Shown here piece after piece: positions 32,599 to 43,879 of a DNA stretch of 64,000 bases. The position numbers were made by a program, and so were the translations under genes. This stretch comes from Pachyseris speciosa. Lineage: Eukaryota; Cnidaria; Anthozoa; Scleractinia; Pachyseridae. The notes under the pieces were generated by a model. That model made no database searches. It saw nothing but the letters and a program-made list of their open reading frames with translations, and had not been told where the DNA came from. The DNA is taken from positions 113,501-177,500 of the forward strand of contig JAEMWC010000344.1 in assembly GCA_016490735.1 (NCBI GenBank), given 5' to 3'. The first letter of the stretch is position 1. Every line of letters starts with the position of its first letter.

Positions 32599-34906
32599 TG
32601 TCAGGCAATGTTTGTCAAGAAGGAAAACGAGTGCTGTTTTGGGATTTATCACCCTCGTGTGATTTTGCAGATGTCCGACCTTCAAGTTGGCAATGATAAA
32701 TGTTTTTCTTCCCCCATGAAGCGCATACCCCAAGGAAGTTATTTTAATAGAGATGTGTTGTTTTCATAAGCATTACAATAATTGCTATCGAATTCATGGT
32801 TTTAGCGGTTTTAGGTTTTATTTCTGTTTGGTCTTACTGTCCAGATTTGAAACGTTGCCTCCTTTTCTACCACTGTAAAAGACGTGCCAGATGTGCTTGA
32901 ACAACATGTCAAGTTTGGCAGATAAAAAACTCCTGTTATTAGCACAGCTTTACTGCAGTAAAACCAATCCAATCCAAAACCAAGACTAACAGAACACAAT
33001 AAACCCACTTTTTCTTTTTTGGCGTCAAAAACAGCGTGTAAGTAAAGCGTTGTTTGATAAAGCTTGCTGGTGACAAATTAAAGAAAAGAGCGGCTGAGAA
33101 ACATCCTCGACCTGTTCTTTGAAAGATTCTGATCACCTTCAAGGTAAGGAAATTATTTTCTCCATGTAGCGTTTGCCTACTTGGATTCAGTTTTAGTTTA
33201 GGCTAGCAATTACCATGACTTGATGGCAAGCAAATTTGCAAAAACCTATTACCAGGCCTGTAACGTTATGGGGACTTAACCGAGAAAAAGACTCTGGTGT
33301 TTTAACAGGTGAAAAAAGTAGAGGGACGGTAAATTGGTCTTCTAAGATGTGTAGTGATCTACTACAAGAAATCTTCTCTGCAAAGCATCGTCATAAAATG
33401 AACTTCTGAATAAGGGACGTTACCAAAATACACAGGAATGTGAATAGTTCATTCATCTAGGAGTTAAGTAATTTCCAAATCTCACATGAAATATGATTAA
33501 GTGACTGCTATTAAAATTGAAGACAGTTTTCGTGGATATCGTTTCGGTGGATTACCTACCGGAAGGCTTTGATCGACCGAGAGCGGAAAACTTTTCGTAG
33601 CAATGAGTACAAGCTCTTTTTCATGTCGGTGAAATGTAAGCTGGAACCCTAGGATTTGGGGAAAAATAAAAATACCTTCTGGTTTCAAGATACTCGCACT
33701 AGCCAAATTTTTGGAAAAGAACAAATCGCATGTAAAATAAGCAAATGAATTTTCGTTCATTAACATTTTTGCCAGATGCCAGATTTCATATACAAATCTC
33801 TAAAGTCCCCCAGTTGTTTTGTATTTTCTCGTTCAGTGTAAGGGCTCGAAATTCCCCGAAAGAAGTATCGAGTTTAGATCGATTTGACAGAATAATAAAG
33901 ATCGGATATGGATTTCTAACTTTTCAAAGGGGTGGTCCCCTTAACTGTCCATAGACAAAATTTCGCGTTCAGTGCCATCACTAAGAAGAGTTAATTAGAA
34001 GTAGTCTATACAGTCATACCGTTCGTTTTTCATTATTTTCTACTCTGGCGCTATTTCCACTGAACGTTGTCAGCACCTCATAAGGTTATTCATTCCTTGT
34101 CGTTATAATGATTCCCACTTGCCCTCGGATATTAAAATCTAAAGTTTAACACTGTTTCCGCAGAAGTCGAACAAGAAGAGTTGAGATTAAAATTTCGCGT
34201 GTTTGTTGGTCTTGCTGTTTCAGCTGCCTGGCGGTTTGAACTGTGGTTATAAGGTTGTTATGAACTCATCCCTGTATGAAAGAAACAATGCTCGCACTGT
34301 CAAAATACTCTTTTAAAGAAAAGCCGATAAGAAAATAAAGACAAACTGGAATTCTTAAGTGAGTTAGCTTTAGTGCGCATCAGCTGTGCGAGAGAAATCG
34401 TCGAGAAAGTGGTTTGAAAAAAAAATTAAACTATAAATTATTACGTCCTACACGGTTAAAAAGATTCCCAAAAAGGAAACTATCAAACCAAGATGTTCAA
34501 GCTAAACGAGGCAGAAGGCAAATAGAGGCATTGGGAAGCATACGCGGTATATCAAATCCTTTTTTACCTAAATTCATTCAAATACAAAGACCATAAAAAA
34601 CGCAAAGAAACTCTTGAAACTTACCCTCTGCATCAACATTGTATATTGCCTGTGCCGTGAATTCGAATGGAAAATAAATTGAAAAATCGTGAACGTCGAT
34701 GGCGCTGTGTATAACGTCATATGCTTCTTGCTGACAGTTTATTCCGCTACTGTTCTGCTACACGGCGAAGACTTGATTCTTATTTTCGAGATTTATGTGC
34801 GCGTGTTCTTTAGCCAACCTTTCAAATTCTGTCTTTCGGTAAACCGCAGCTCAGTAAATTTAACTTTTTTTCGACTAAACGTCACGGTGGTCAAATTTCA
34901 AAAAGC
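32599..34906. other. Non-genic interval
   Basis: No exon with recognisable domains, no RNA gene and no clear terminal repeats were found. Short open frames exist in all frames without codon or splice support. Confidence 0.4.
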
Positions 34907-35419
34907 TTGGACAAGCTTTACAAAATGCAATGTGTGGCTATAGATTACGACCACGTAAAGAGTCAGGGCATTAAGAACACAAAGATTGTTTCTGATTGGA
35001 TGAAAGCGGCACCTTGTGACATATCAAATTCAAGTTATTTGAGAATTCATAAAGCGAACAAAAATCAAAGAATGATGAACTGCGAAATGTTTGCGCTTTT
35101 GATCGAACGCAATCCGGCGACCCAAAATTACTTTTCATTCGCTGTAAACCCTGTGTTTATATTAACAATGTTCGCCACTGTAAAGCAAAATTCATACCGG
35201 CTTTGTCCATTTGATTGTGTTCTCCCTGTGTCCGTGGACCCAATTAAGATGAAAAATGTGCTATTGGTAATCAGAATATCAGCATGTCGTTCCATAATAA
35301 GAGAGCAAAACATTGACATCGTAGTGGATCTCGAAGCCAGATCCCTTCAAACACATTTTACAGAAGGCCAAGATTTAATTTTGCTGTTTCTACAACAAAC
35401 ATGTATAATACAACTATAG
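34907..35419 (+). CDS. Hypothetical 170-residue open frame
   Basis: An uninterrupted frame from ATG 34907 to TAG 35417-35419. No domain, signal peptide or repeat is recognised. A cysteine-containing, mildly hydrophobic stretch (YFSFAVNPVFILTMFATV) is in the middle. The region is AT-rich and a frame of this size can occur by chance. No splice sites or neighbours support it. Kept only because it is the longest unexplained frame in the interval. Confidence 0.2.
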   Translation: MDKLYKMQCVAIDYDHVKSQGIKNTKIVSDWMKAAPCDISNSSYLRIHKANKNQRMMNCEMFALLIERNPATQNYFSFAVNPVFILTMFATVKQNSYRLCPFDCVLPVSVDPIKMKNVLLVIRISACRSIIREQNIDIVVDLEARSLQTHFTEGQDLILLFLQQTCIIQL

Positions 35420-35589
35420 AGTGATAATTTAAAATACAAATAAAATTTAGAGAATCTTTTAACATGTTTCGTTACATATCTGAAAATGAAAATGTTGGAT
35501 ACTTTCGAACACCGTTTTGGGTGTCGTTACAGGATATTGGAAGTCATTAGTTGTCGTTTCGAGTGCCAACAATTCGCAACAACATGACC

Positions 35590-35998
35590 AAAACGGCGTT
35601 AAAACGCACCCAACACGTTGAACGGTGTTGAAACGCACCCAACATGCTGAGCCCAAATAGGTTGGATAATGTTGGACGGTGCTGAAACGCACCCAAGATG
35701 ATGGGTCCAAAACTGTTGGATGATGTTGGCAGTGTTGAAGCGCACCCAGCATGCTGGGCCCAACAATGTTCGATGACGTTGGACGGTGTTGAAACGCACC
35801 ATCTCCTGACGTCACTCAAATCACTTGACTCTGATGATGAGTTCCGCTCAGGTTGTCGAAACGTCAGTCAATGTCACCACAAACAGTCCTTCTCAGGACT
35901 ACACTAACGTGGACGATCGTGCTTCACTTAGTTATGATGATGTTGAAACGAAACCAACATACTGGGCCCAACAATGTTGGACGGTGTTGAAACGCGGG
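35590..35998 (+). repeat. Minisatellite, about 55-bp unit, interrupted
   Basis: Units containing TTGAAACGCACCCAACATG, then CTGGGCCCAACAATGTTGGA, then TGTTGGACGG recur from 35590 to 35815 and again at 35938-35998. The gap is filled by a hammerhead-like repeat (35816-35937). The array then stops at the 5' end of the CR1 element. Units are diverged from each other. Confidence 0.8.
35816..35937 (+). repeat. Hammerhead-like repeat fragment inside minisatellite
   Basis: Contains TTGACT (35825-35830), CTGATGA (35831-35837), GAAAC (35858-35862), GTC (35863-35865) and AGTCAA (35866-35871). TTGACT and AGTCAA are perfectly complementary, as stem I would require. Stem II is poor: TGAG/CTCA can pair but leaves GGTTGTC unpaired before GAAA. 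Downstream is a perfect hairpin AGTCC-TTCTCA-GGACT (35885-35900). A related copy is at 47645-47700. Confidence 0.5.
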
Positions 35999-36007
35999 TC
36001 GCCAGCA

Positions 36008-37567
36008 ATGGCGAAGGTTCGGGGTTTTCTGGGTCCGTGCATTTTGGTTCTTTTTGCCCTGCTTATACGATCTAAGATCCAGAAAAACATCACCAACTTA
36101 CCCAAAGCTCCTGGAGACACTGACAACTACCGATTTTCCAACTCTAATTGCGTGATTACAGCAGAAGATGATGTTTTTGTACAACTCGCTAATCGAACGA
36201 ATATCAAGATGACGGCCGGAGAGATGAAATGCCGAATATTTCTGTGGTCCTTGTTATTACTGTGCGGCGACATCATGCAAAATCCAGGTCCATCATCTCC
36301 ACCGACTACCAAAGTACGGATACACTACAAATTCCCATTCGGAATCTGCAAGAAACCAGTGAAATCTAACCAGAAAGGTGTACAGTGTGATGGCTGTGAT
36401 CTCTGGTTCCATGCAAGCTGTTTGTCCTTGGGTTCTGTGGATTACGAAGGTCTGGCCAGTGCAACTGTATGGATTTGTTCCAGTTGTAATCACCCGAATT
36501 ATTCTCGATCGCTGACATACTCGAGTCACCCAGCTGAATTATCGAACCAGTTTTCAGTTTTCAGTTTACGTGAAAATCAGGAATCGTGGGACACTGGATC
36601 GGATTTGGGATCTAGAACGGAATCTGACACTGAATCGGAGCTTGAACCAACACTGCATACATCAAGCCCAATATCCACTAAACGTACTTACAATACCAGG
36701 GACATCAAGCTATGCTCAATCAATATCAACAGCATTAGGGGGAAAAAACTAGAACTTCAGTCCTTCTTAGAAACCTCTGGTTTTGACGTCGTAGCCATAC
36801 AGGTAACGAAAATCGACTCAAGCGTTTCAAATGCAGGACTCTTTCCTCCAGAACTTGGTTATTCGATATTCAGGAAAGACCGTGTTATGGGCGGTGGTGG
36901 AGTATTACTTGCAGTTAAATCTGATTTAAACCCCACGCCCTGTTTCATCCTAGATATCACGCCCTCAGAGAGCATTTGGGTGAAAATATCATCGAAAGGC
37001 CACGCGCATTACTTCGGGTGCTACTATCGCCCTCCCGACGAGCATCATGAAGAGATACAAAGCCTCCAAAAACAGCTTGAACAAATCCGTACCTTCCACC
37101 CCCCACAAAGCCAACCAAGCATTCATGTTATGGGAGACTTCAATTTTAGAAAGATCGATTGGGAAACTCATCTAACTAAAGAAGGCGAAGTGTTGGGACA
37201 TTCAGCAGGCCTCATACTGATCGATATCGCGCGTGACCACTATCTCGATCAGTTGATTACCTTTCCTACTCGCGAAGATAAAACTCTAGACCTTATATTC
37301 ACCAACACGCCAGGCCTGGCCAATAAATGTCACTCGCCAGATAAGTTCAGAGATCATTCTGCAGTGGCATGTACTCTTAATATCTCAATTCCCTTCAAGC
37401 GGAAGCCTAGTCGCAAAGTCTATTTGTTCAACAAAGGCGACTATGACTTCCTACGAAGTGAATTGCAAGAATTCCAAGAATCTTTCTTTCAGTTAACTTC
37501 TGAGGATACGGATATCGAAGAAGACTGGGGACGTTTCAAGTCTGCGCTTAAGAGCTCAGTGGATTGA
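36008..37567 (+). CDS. CR1-type ORF: 2A-like / PHD / endonuclease part
   Basis: 519 residues. Residues about 72-95 read hydrophobic LLLLCGDIMQNPGP, similar to the 2A and 2A-like signals found at the N-terminus of several marine-invertebrate CR1 elements; the usual Glu before x-NPGP is Met here. Residues about 113-157 form a PHD-like finger (CKKPVK..VQCDGCDLWFHASCL..WICSSC). Residues about 233-470 are an AP-type endonuclease (INSIRGKKLELQSFL, FGCYYRPP, VMGDFNF, DLIFTN, FRDHSAVACTL). The first catalytic region has VAIQVTKID where QETxL/W is usual. The frame ends at TGA 37565-37567, before the RT, through a frame break. The start at 36008 is chosen because upstream sequence is minisatellite. Confidence 0.8.
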   Translation: MAKVRGFLGPCILVLFALLIRSKIQKNITNLPKAPGDTDNYRFSNSNCVITAEDDVFVQLANRTNIKMTAGEMKCRIFLWSLLLLCGDIMQNPGPSSPPTTKVRIHYKFPFGICKKPVKSNQKGVQCDGCDLWFHASCLSLGSVDYEGLASATVWICSSCNHPNYSRSLTYSSHPAELSNQFSVFSLRENQESWDTGSDLGSRTESDTESELEPTLHTSSPISTKRTYNTRDIKLCSININSIRGKKLELQSFLETSGFDVVAIQVTKIDSSVSNAGLFPPELGYSIFRKDRVMGGGGVLLAVKSDLNPTPCFILDITPSESIWVKISSKGHAHYFGCYYRPPDEHHEEIQSLQKQLEQIRTFHPPQSQPSIHVMGDFNFRKIDWETHLTKEGEVLGHSAGLILIDIARDHYLDQLITFPTREDKTLDLIFTNTPGLANKCHSPDKFRDHSAVACTLNISIPFKRKPSRKVYLFNKGDYDFLRSELQEFQESFFQLTSEDTDIEEDWGRFKSALKSSVD

Positions 37568-37639
37568 AACATTCCATCAAAAATGGTCAGCGATCGCAGC
37601 AAGCTTCCTGGTTATCGGCACGTCTGCGCCGCCTTATCC

Positions 37640-39290
37640 GACGTAAGAATAGAATACACGCAAAAATATAAGAAGACTAGTAACCATAGGCCTTACACAT
37701 TATGGCGCAAATTAAGGAGAAAAGTCACCTGCTGAGAGAAACTAGCATTTAAACCAGGTTATCGGAGACATCCAAACCAATCCCAAACCTTTCTGGAACT
37801 ACATACGATCACAAAAGAAAGACAACCAAGTTATGCCGCCTCTTAAAACACCAACAGGCACCATAGTTGATAGTGACTATGAAAAGGCTGAAACACTTAA
37901 CGCCCAGTTCCAGAATCACTGGTCACATGAAGATCTTAATTCCGTTCCATTTCTGCGGAAAACCACAACTGGTATTGGGAACATTGTCGTAACAACTAAC
38001 GGTATAATCAAATTACTCAAAGATTTCAAACCATCTAAATCTGCAGGCCCGGACGAAATTCATCCTTATATCCTCAAGGAATCATCAGCCCAAGTCGCTC
38101 CTTTCCTAAAGTACATCTTTCAGAAGTCTCTTGAAACAAGCAAGCTCCCTGAAGATTGGCGAGTAGCCACCATCTGCCCAATCTACAAGAAAGGGGACAG
38201 ATCATGCCCGAACAATTACCGTCCTGTGTCACTAACAAGTGTTGTCTGCAAAGTCTTAGAACACATAGTGTGCTCAAACATTATGAACCATCTGGATGCA
38301 CATGGGTTGATAACGAGCAGACAACATGCCTTTCATAAAGGCCGTAGCTGTACCACACAACTATGTACAGTAATACACGACTGGTCCAAAACTATTGATC
38401 AAGGTCTCCAAACTGACGTGTTTATCCTGGACTTTGCAAAGGCTTTTGATAGTGTGCCCACGAACGTCTTAAAGCGAAACTCTTTCGCTACGGCATAAAC
38501 GGTAAAACACTAGCATGGATTAACAACTTCCTATGTCAGAGACATCAACGAGTGGCAATCAATGGGTCAAAATCAGATTGGACGCCAGTCATATCGGGTG
38601 TTCCTCAAGGAACAGTCCTTGGACCGGTATTATTTAATATATTCATCAATGATATAGTGGATGAGGTTGAATCGGAAATCCGACTTTTTGCAGACGACTG
38701 TGTCTGTTATAGGCCAATCGCGAAAGTCCAAGATTGCGAACAACTCCAACAGGATATCGATCATCTAACATCTTGGGCCAAGAAATGGTACATGTGCTTT
38801 GAGCCAAGCAAGTGCAAGATAACGCGCATAACTCGTAAGACCACCCACAAGATCACTTATCAATACACTATGGAACACATGAATCTGGAATCTGCCCAGC
38901 ACACGAAATATCTCTGAGTAGCGATATCAGAGAGGACCTTAGATGGAACCGCCATGTAGCAGATATAACAGGCCGTGCCAACAAACTACTCGGACTCCTT
39001 AGACGGAACCTTTCAACATGTGACAGAAGAGTAAAAGAGGCAGCCTACCTTGGCCTAGTAAGACCCTTACTCGAGTATGCGAGCCAAGCATGGGATCTAT
39101 ATACGGATAACCTATCAAACGAGATCGAAAAGATACAGAGGCGTGCTGCGCGCTTCGTAACATCTGATTACCAGAATTATGAACTTGGCAGAGTCACTAC
39201 GCTCTTAAAGGATCTAGGGTGGAAGTCACTTAAGATCAGGAGGGAAATAGACAGACTCTGTCTTCTCAAAAAGGGTTCAGATAACAACGC
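37640..39290 (+). pseudogene. CR1-type reverse transcriptase, frameshifted
   Basis: Recognisable boxes in order: KPSKSAGPDEIHPYIL and LPEDWRVATICPIYKKGDR (about 38030-38195), NNYRPVSLTSVVCKVLE (about 38210-38262), FILDFAKAFDSVP (38422-38460), a frame change near 38480, SGVPQGTVLGPVLFNIFIND (38597-38656), the catalytic LFADDC (about 38683-38700), a frame change near 38915, and a thumb segment LEYASQAWDLYT (about 39070-39105). The reverse transcriptase would prime on nicked target DNA; this copy cannot make the full enzyme. Confidence 0.85.
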
Positions 39291-39303
39291 CATTCACCAG
39301 CAC

Positions 39304-42300
39304 ATGATGGCATCCCGGGAATCGCTGAACCAAAAAAGAGGAACAACAAAACGTAGGATCACAAATCTTATCAAGAAAATGGATTCTCTAGAAAAGAAAA
39401 GTCAAGCTTCGACATCGTTTGTGCCGAGCAATATTCAAATGAAACCCGCAATTTGGATGCCCAATTTCAACATCTGGAAGCAATCGCCTTAGTCTAGTCG
39501 TCAAACGAAGAACTGATCGAACAGGATTTTTAAGAGCTGGAATTTCACGATGATAGAGTGCGGGAAAACACGAGCAAGCTTTTCTATTTACTAAGCGTCG
39601 CTTCAACCAAACCAAAGGAAGCCAAATCTACCGAAAGCAAAGCTAAGAAATCACTCGAAGCTAAATGGAGTCGAATTACCAGGAATGTGAATAACGTTGC
39701 CACAAGGATAGATGAAGCTCAAGGCAAGCTGGGCGAAATGGAAATCGAAGACCTTACGAATCTCAGAGGCCAACTTTCTGGATTTGAAAACTCTCTCGAT
39801 CACTTCACGTCAAAAATCGACTCATTTTCTCCGAGCTTAGAAGATGCAGACGGCCACAAATGGAACGACGCCATATCATATTACTTCGATAAAATCAAAA
39901 CCGCTCAAGACACGTTGACTCAGCTAATTACTTAACGCCGTCGCAAACAAACTCGTGAAAATAATGATCGCAAAATTCAACGGGAACATGATAAAACTGA
40001 AGAAATCGAGGCGCAAAACAGTCAACATCATGAGGAAATAAGTAAATTACTGCGCAAATTTAAGACACCTTCGGAAGAAAATGTACAAAAAACAGTGAAA
40101 CTTCCTCCACTCAGTGAGCCCACCAAATGAAAGTCTTACTGGCAACAAGTTGAAAAGACAACTTACCACTTAAAGAAGCTAGATGACCAATTACAGATGC
40201 AATATCTGTTGAAATCCCTCACCACCAAAAAGGCCAGAGATGCCATTGAAGGAAATGATGCAGTACTTGAGGCCTACATCCACCGTGCACATATAAGAGC
40301 AATTCTCAATATTAATTAAGCCACTTAAAGATGGTTCAAGTGCAGAGCTCAGAAAACTACATGATACACTTCAACACCACTTTCGATCATTAAAGGCAAT
40401 GGAACAACAGGACCTTGAAAGATTCATAACTGCCTTAGGAGAATCTAAGCTTGATGATCTAACTATGGTAGATTGGCAGAATTTGCTCAAACCGAAAAGG
40501 GTGTTCCTGATTATCACAAGCTCCTTGAGTTCCTCGACCTTCGAGCAACGGCTACTGAACTCACATCTCATGAAGCAGGCCATAGGAAGCCTCACATTCC
40601 CTGACAACAGCCTTAAACAAGTGTCAGAATACACCGTAAACACCCAAGTAAAGTGTATCGCCTGTCATGGACAAAAACACAATCTAGCGTATTGCCAAGC
40701 CTTCAAAACCAAATCACGTTCTGACAAAAGGAACTTTGTAATGGAACGAGGACTTTGTTTTAACTGCCTAAAGGCAAAGCACACAAGTAAACAATGTCCT
40801 TCATCTGATTCTTGTCTCAAATGTGGCAAGCGGCATCATACCTTCATCACCTCGACAAGTCCAGTGATGCGATCACTCAGAACACACTGGAAACAGCAAG
40901 AGCGGATATTCCCATATTTCCAGTGCCTAGTACGACCAACTCTACTGCAGCTGGAAACACTCCAGGCGATAGTTGCATCACCTCTGTAGTGTATGTAACC
41001 GCACCAGAAGCCACTGCTTCAAATTCAGTTCTCATGATGACAGCAGAAGTGCTCCTTAGTGGACCGGATGGTCATCAGATGATTGCACGAGCTCTACTGG
41101 ACCCAGAATCCACAGCCTCGTTTGTTACTGAAAGAGTAACCCAGCGACTAAGGTGGCGCAGACAAAGTCAAGAAATTACTATCAGTGGAATTGGAGAAAT
41201 CTAGTGCTCCACCAAGAGTAATGCTGTTGTTAAAGTTAACAATGTGCAAGCCATCGTTCTGCCTTCATTGACAAAACGTCTTCCCATCACAACACTTCCA
41301 GAGGGATACTGGTCACATCTGTCTTCTCTCAGGCTGGCAGACCCAGAGTTCAATGTATCAAAGCCTGTTGATGTGCTCCTTGGTGTGGATGTGTACCACG
41401 ACATTTTGAAACCGGGTCCCAATTAGTTGTGCAAGAGTATGACAGAAGTCATAACCGCAATGAAGATGGCCGATTTGTAGTCAGACTCAAGCCACACAAG
41501 GAGAGTCACTACCTCTGACGTAATGGCAATTCCTGTACCCAAAACGTAGTCTGCAACGTCGTGAACACTTCCAAAACTATGCAAAAGGTTATGAAAGAGT
41601 ATTTTGCATTGGGTCACGCGGAAAGGGTTCCAGACACTGACCTTTACAAACCTACCTCAGAGTCCTTCTATCTAGCTCATCATGCCGTCTACAAAGAGTC
41701 AGCCTCAACCCCACTACGCGTCGTGTTTGATGGATCCATGAAAACCACGTCTGGAGTATCTCTTATATAATGATCAACTCCTCGTAGGACTAACCGTTCA
41801 TTCTCCACATAATGATGTCCTCATTCGTTTCAGAAGACATCCTTACGTACTCACCACCGACATCTCAAACATGTACCGAGCTGTCATTTTGGCACCAGAA
41901 GACAGAGGTTATCACCGATTCTTATGGAGAGATAAGGCTACTGATCCAGTGGTTGACTATCGAATAACAAGAGTCACCTTTGGAATTGCGACTGCTGCAT
42001 CCTTAGCAACAAACTAAGTGCTGCGCCTAGCTGAAGAAAACGAATCAGAATTACCTCTCGCTGTGAAGGCTGCTAAAGAATCCTTCTACGTCAATGACGG
42101 CCTTTCATTAGTGGAAACAAAGAAGAAGCCATCTTGCTTCATAATCAGCTGCAAGATCTTTTCAATCGAGGAAGATGAAAGCTCCACAAGTGGGACTCAA
42201 ACTCACCTGAAGTTTTGAACTCTATCTCACAAGAGATTATCCAATCTCGGAAGCTCTGACACCTTTGCAAAACTCTTGGAATGGAGTACAATTCTAGCCA

Positions 42301-43258
42301 AGACCAGTACCGTTTCTCTTCAACCGATTTAGCCCCTGTTGACGAGATTACCAAGCGTTAAGTATTGGCTGATTCAGCAAAGATCTTTGACCCCCTTCGT
42401 CTCATCTCATGTGTTACCATTGTAGCAAAGATAATCTTCCAGCGTCTCTGGGAGCAAGGCACCACGTGGGATGAACCCCTTCCACCAAACATTCAGCAAG
42501 AGTGGCTGAATTGAAGGACACAACTCTCTGAAATCTCCAACATCCGCATTCCACGCTGTTATGCCTCAATCGACAGAAAAACTGTTTTTCCAACACCAAC
42601 GAAAGGGCATACTGTGTTGTTGCCTACTTAAGAAGCATTGACATGGCCGGCGGAGTCTTCACATCCCTCGTCATGGCAAAAACATGCATCGCACCAATCA
42701 AGAAGGTTACTTTACCTTGTCTTGAACTTTGTGGAACTCATCTGCCCTCACAACTGATGAAGCATCTGCAAGAAATCTTAGACATCCCAACAAGCAATCT
42801 GTATGCCTTTACCGATAGTACCATTGTGCTCTACTGGGTCTAAGGAAGTAGCCAGCGTTTTAAGACCTTTGAAGCAAACCGAATTGGAGAAATTTAAGAA
42901 CACATCCCCCCTGAGAAGTGGGCACGTCGTTAGCGAAGAAAATCCAGCTGACGTTGGATCTCGTGGATCTCGTTGTGATCAATGCGGCATTGATCACAAT
43001 CTTTAGTGGAATGGTCCCAACTAGCATTCCAAGATTGCTGCCCCTCCTTCATTGGAAACTCTACACTCCTCAGGCATTGAAGAAGCAAGCTTGCAATTCA
43101 AAGAAAGAAAAGAAGTTTCGCTCCAAGCAACCAGTGCTCATTCAAAGATATTCCAGCTATTCCAGTGAAGGATGATCGCACTCCGCCATATCAGTGGCCA
43201 CGTGGTCGAATCATCAGAATCCATCTCGGACCAGACCAACTAGTCAGAGTTGGAACAC
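39304..43258 (+). mobile_element. Decayed BEL/Pao LTR retrotransposon, LTRs not seen
   Basis: In order: gag N-terminus (RGTTKRRITNLIKKMDSLEK and SKLFYLLSVA region, 39304-39935), gag zinc knuckles (40655-40800), aspartic protease (about 41035-41200), RT (about 41560-42000), RNase H (FTDSTIVLYW at about 42805-42838) and the small domain after integrase (PPYQWPRGRI..IHLGPDQLVRV, about 43173-43250). Many stops and frame changes. The integrase catalytic core is missing between about 43090 and 43160. Neither terminal repeat is present: the left end abuts a CR1 element and the right end another repeat. Confidence 0.82.
40399..41204 (+). pseudogene. BEL/Pao gag zinc-knuckle and protease segment
   Basis: Zinc-knuckle pattern CIACHGQKHNLAYC is followed by CFNCLKAKHTSKQC and CLKCGKRHHT. 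A frame change near 40860 leads to the retropepsin-like region with ARALLDPESTASFVTERV, where the usual catalytic D-S/T-G triad reads D-P-E. The protease would therefore be inactive even without the frameshift. Confidence 0.78.
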
Positions 43259-43500
43259 GAAAATTTGGTTTATCAACGGAGTTGATAATGTAAATTGACC
43301 ACCGTAGAGGGATTCGATTAACTGACGTTTCGAGCGTTAGCCTTTCGTCGGAGCGGATACGAATTCAACTCAAGGAACATTTCCAAAGAACTCTTTCAAA
43401 GAACCGGAGCATTTCCAAAGAACGTAAAGAACGTGACAAGAACTAGAATAGAGATCATTAAGAAATGTTTAAGATTTTTCTTAAGTTGATGTCACCAAGG
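43259..43500 (-). repeat. Repeat end with degenerate hammerhead-like motif
   Basis: The minus strand of 43321-43354 reads GCTCCGACGA, AAGGCTAACGCT, CGAAACGTC and AGT. It resembles a hammerhead core (CUGANGA..GAAAC..GUC) except that U4 is C. GCT/AGT could form only a 3-bp stem I. The surrounding sequence (TTATCAACGGAGTTGATAA hairpin at about 43270-43288) looks like the end of another mobile element, possibly Penelope-like, that truncates the BEL/Pao copy. Confidence 0.45.
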
Positions 43501-43879
43501 CCGGCGGTATGAACACGCTTGGATTAACCTAATTATTTGCATACAAATTTATGTTTTCTGGTCTGCTCATGCGCAGTCAGTTTCTCTCAATGGCCTCGTT
43601 GTCAGTCATTTTTCACTCAAGTACGTTTAGTACTGATATGAACATTCAACCCGTCCAGCTGTTTCTGGTTTTATGATCGAAAAGGGGCAACCTACGGGCG
43701 ACAAAATACCAGTAAGAAGAAATTTGCAAAACCATTTAGACATTCAATATTTTTAGCTGGATCGAAAAATTAATATATAGATTTAGTCAAGCCTAAAAGC
43801 GGAGCTCCACGGTTATTATTGTTTCTTTACTGGTACTGAGCAACTTCGCATCAAGTGGCTTGCGCCAACATTCTGTGTT

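Larger units (their letters stand above)
36008..39290 (+). mobile_element. CR1-type non-LTR retrotransposon with PHD finger and 2A-like motif
   Basis: From ATG 36008 the element carries an N-terminal hydrophobic segment, a 2A-like GDIMQNPGP, a PHD-type zinc finger, an endonuclease (to a stop at 37567), then RT in disrupted frames (37640-39290). It begins where the minisatellite ends. The 3' part is cut off near 39290, where BEL/Pao sequence starts, and no 3' tail is visible. Most of the coding sequence is readable, so the copy is fairly young but dead. Confidence 0.88.

Noticed and set aside
39304..43500. LTRs of the BEL/Pao element
   Set aside because: No pair of long direct repeats with TG..CA ends was found on either side; both borders abut other repeats.
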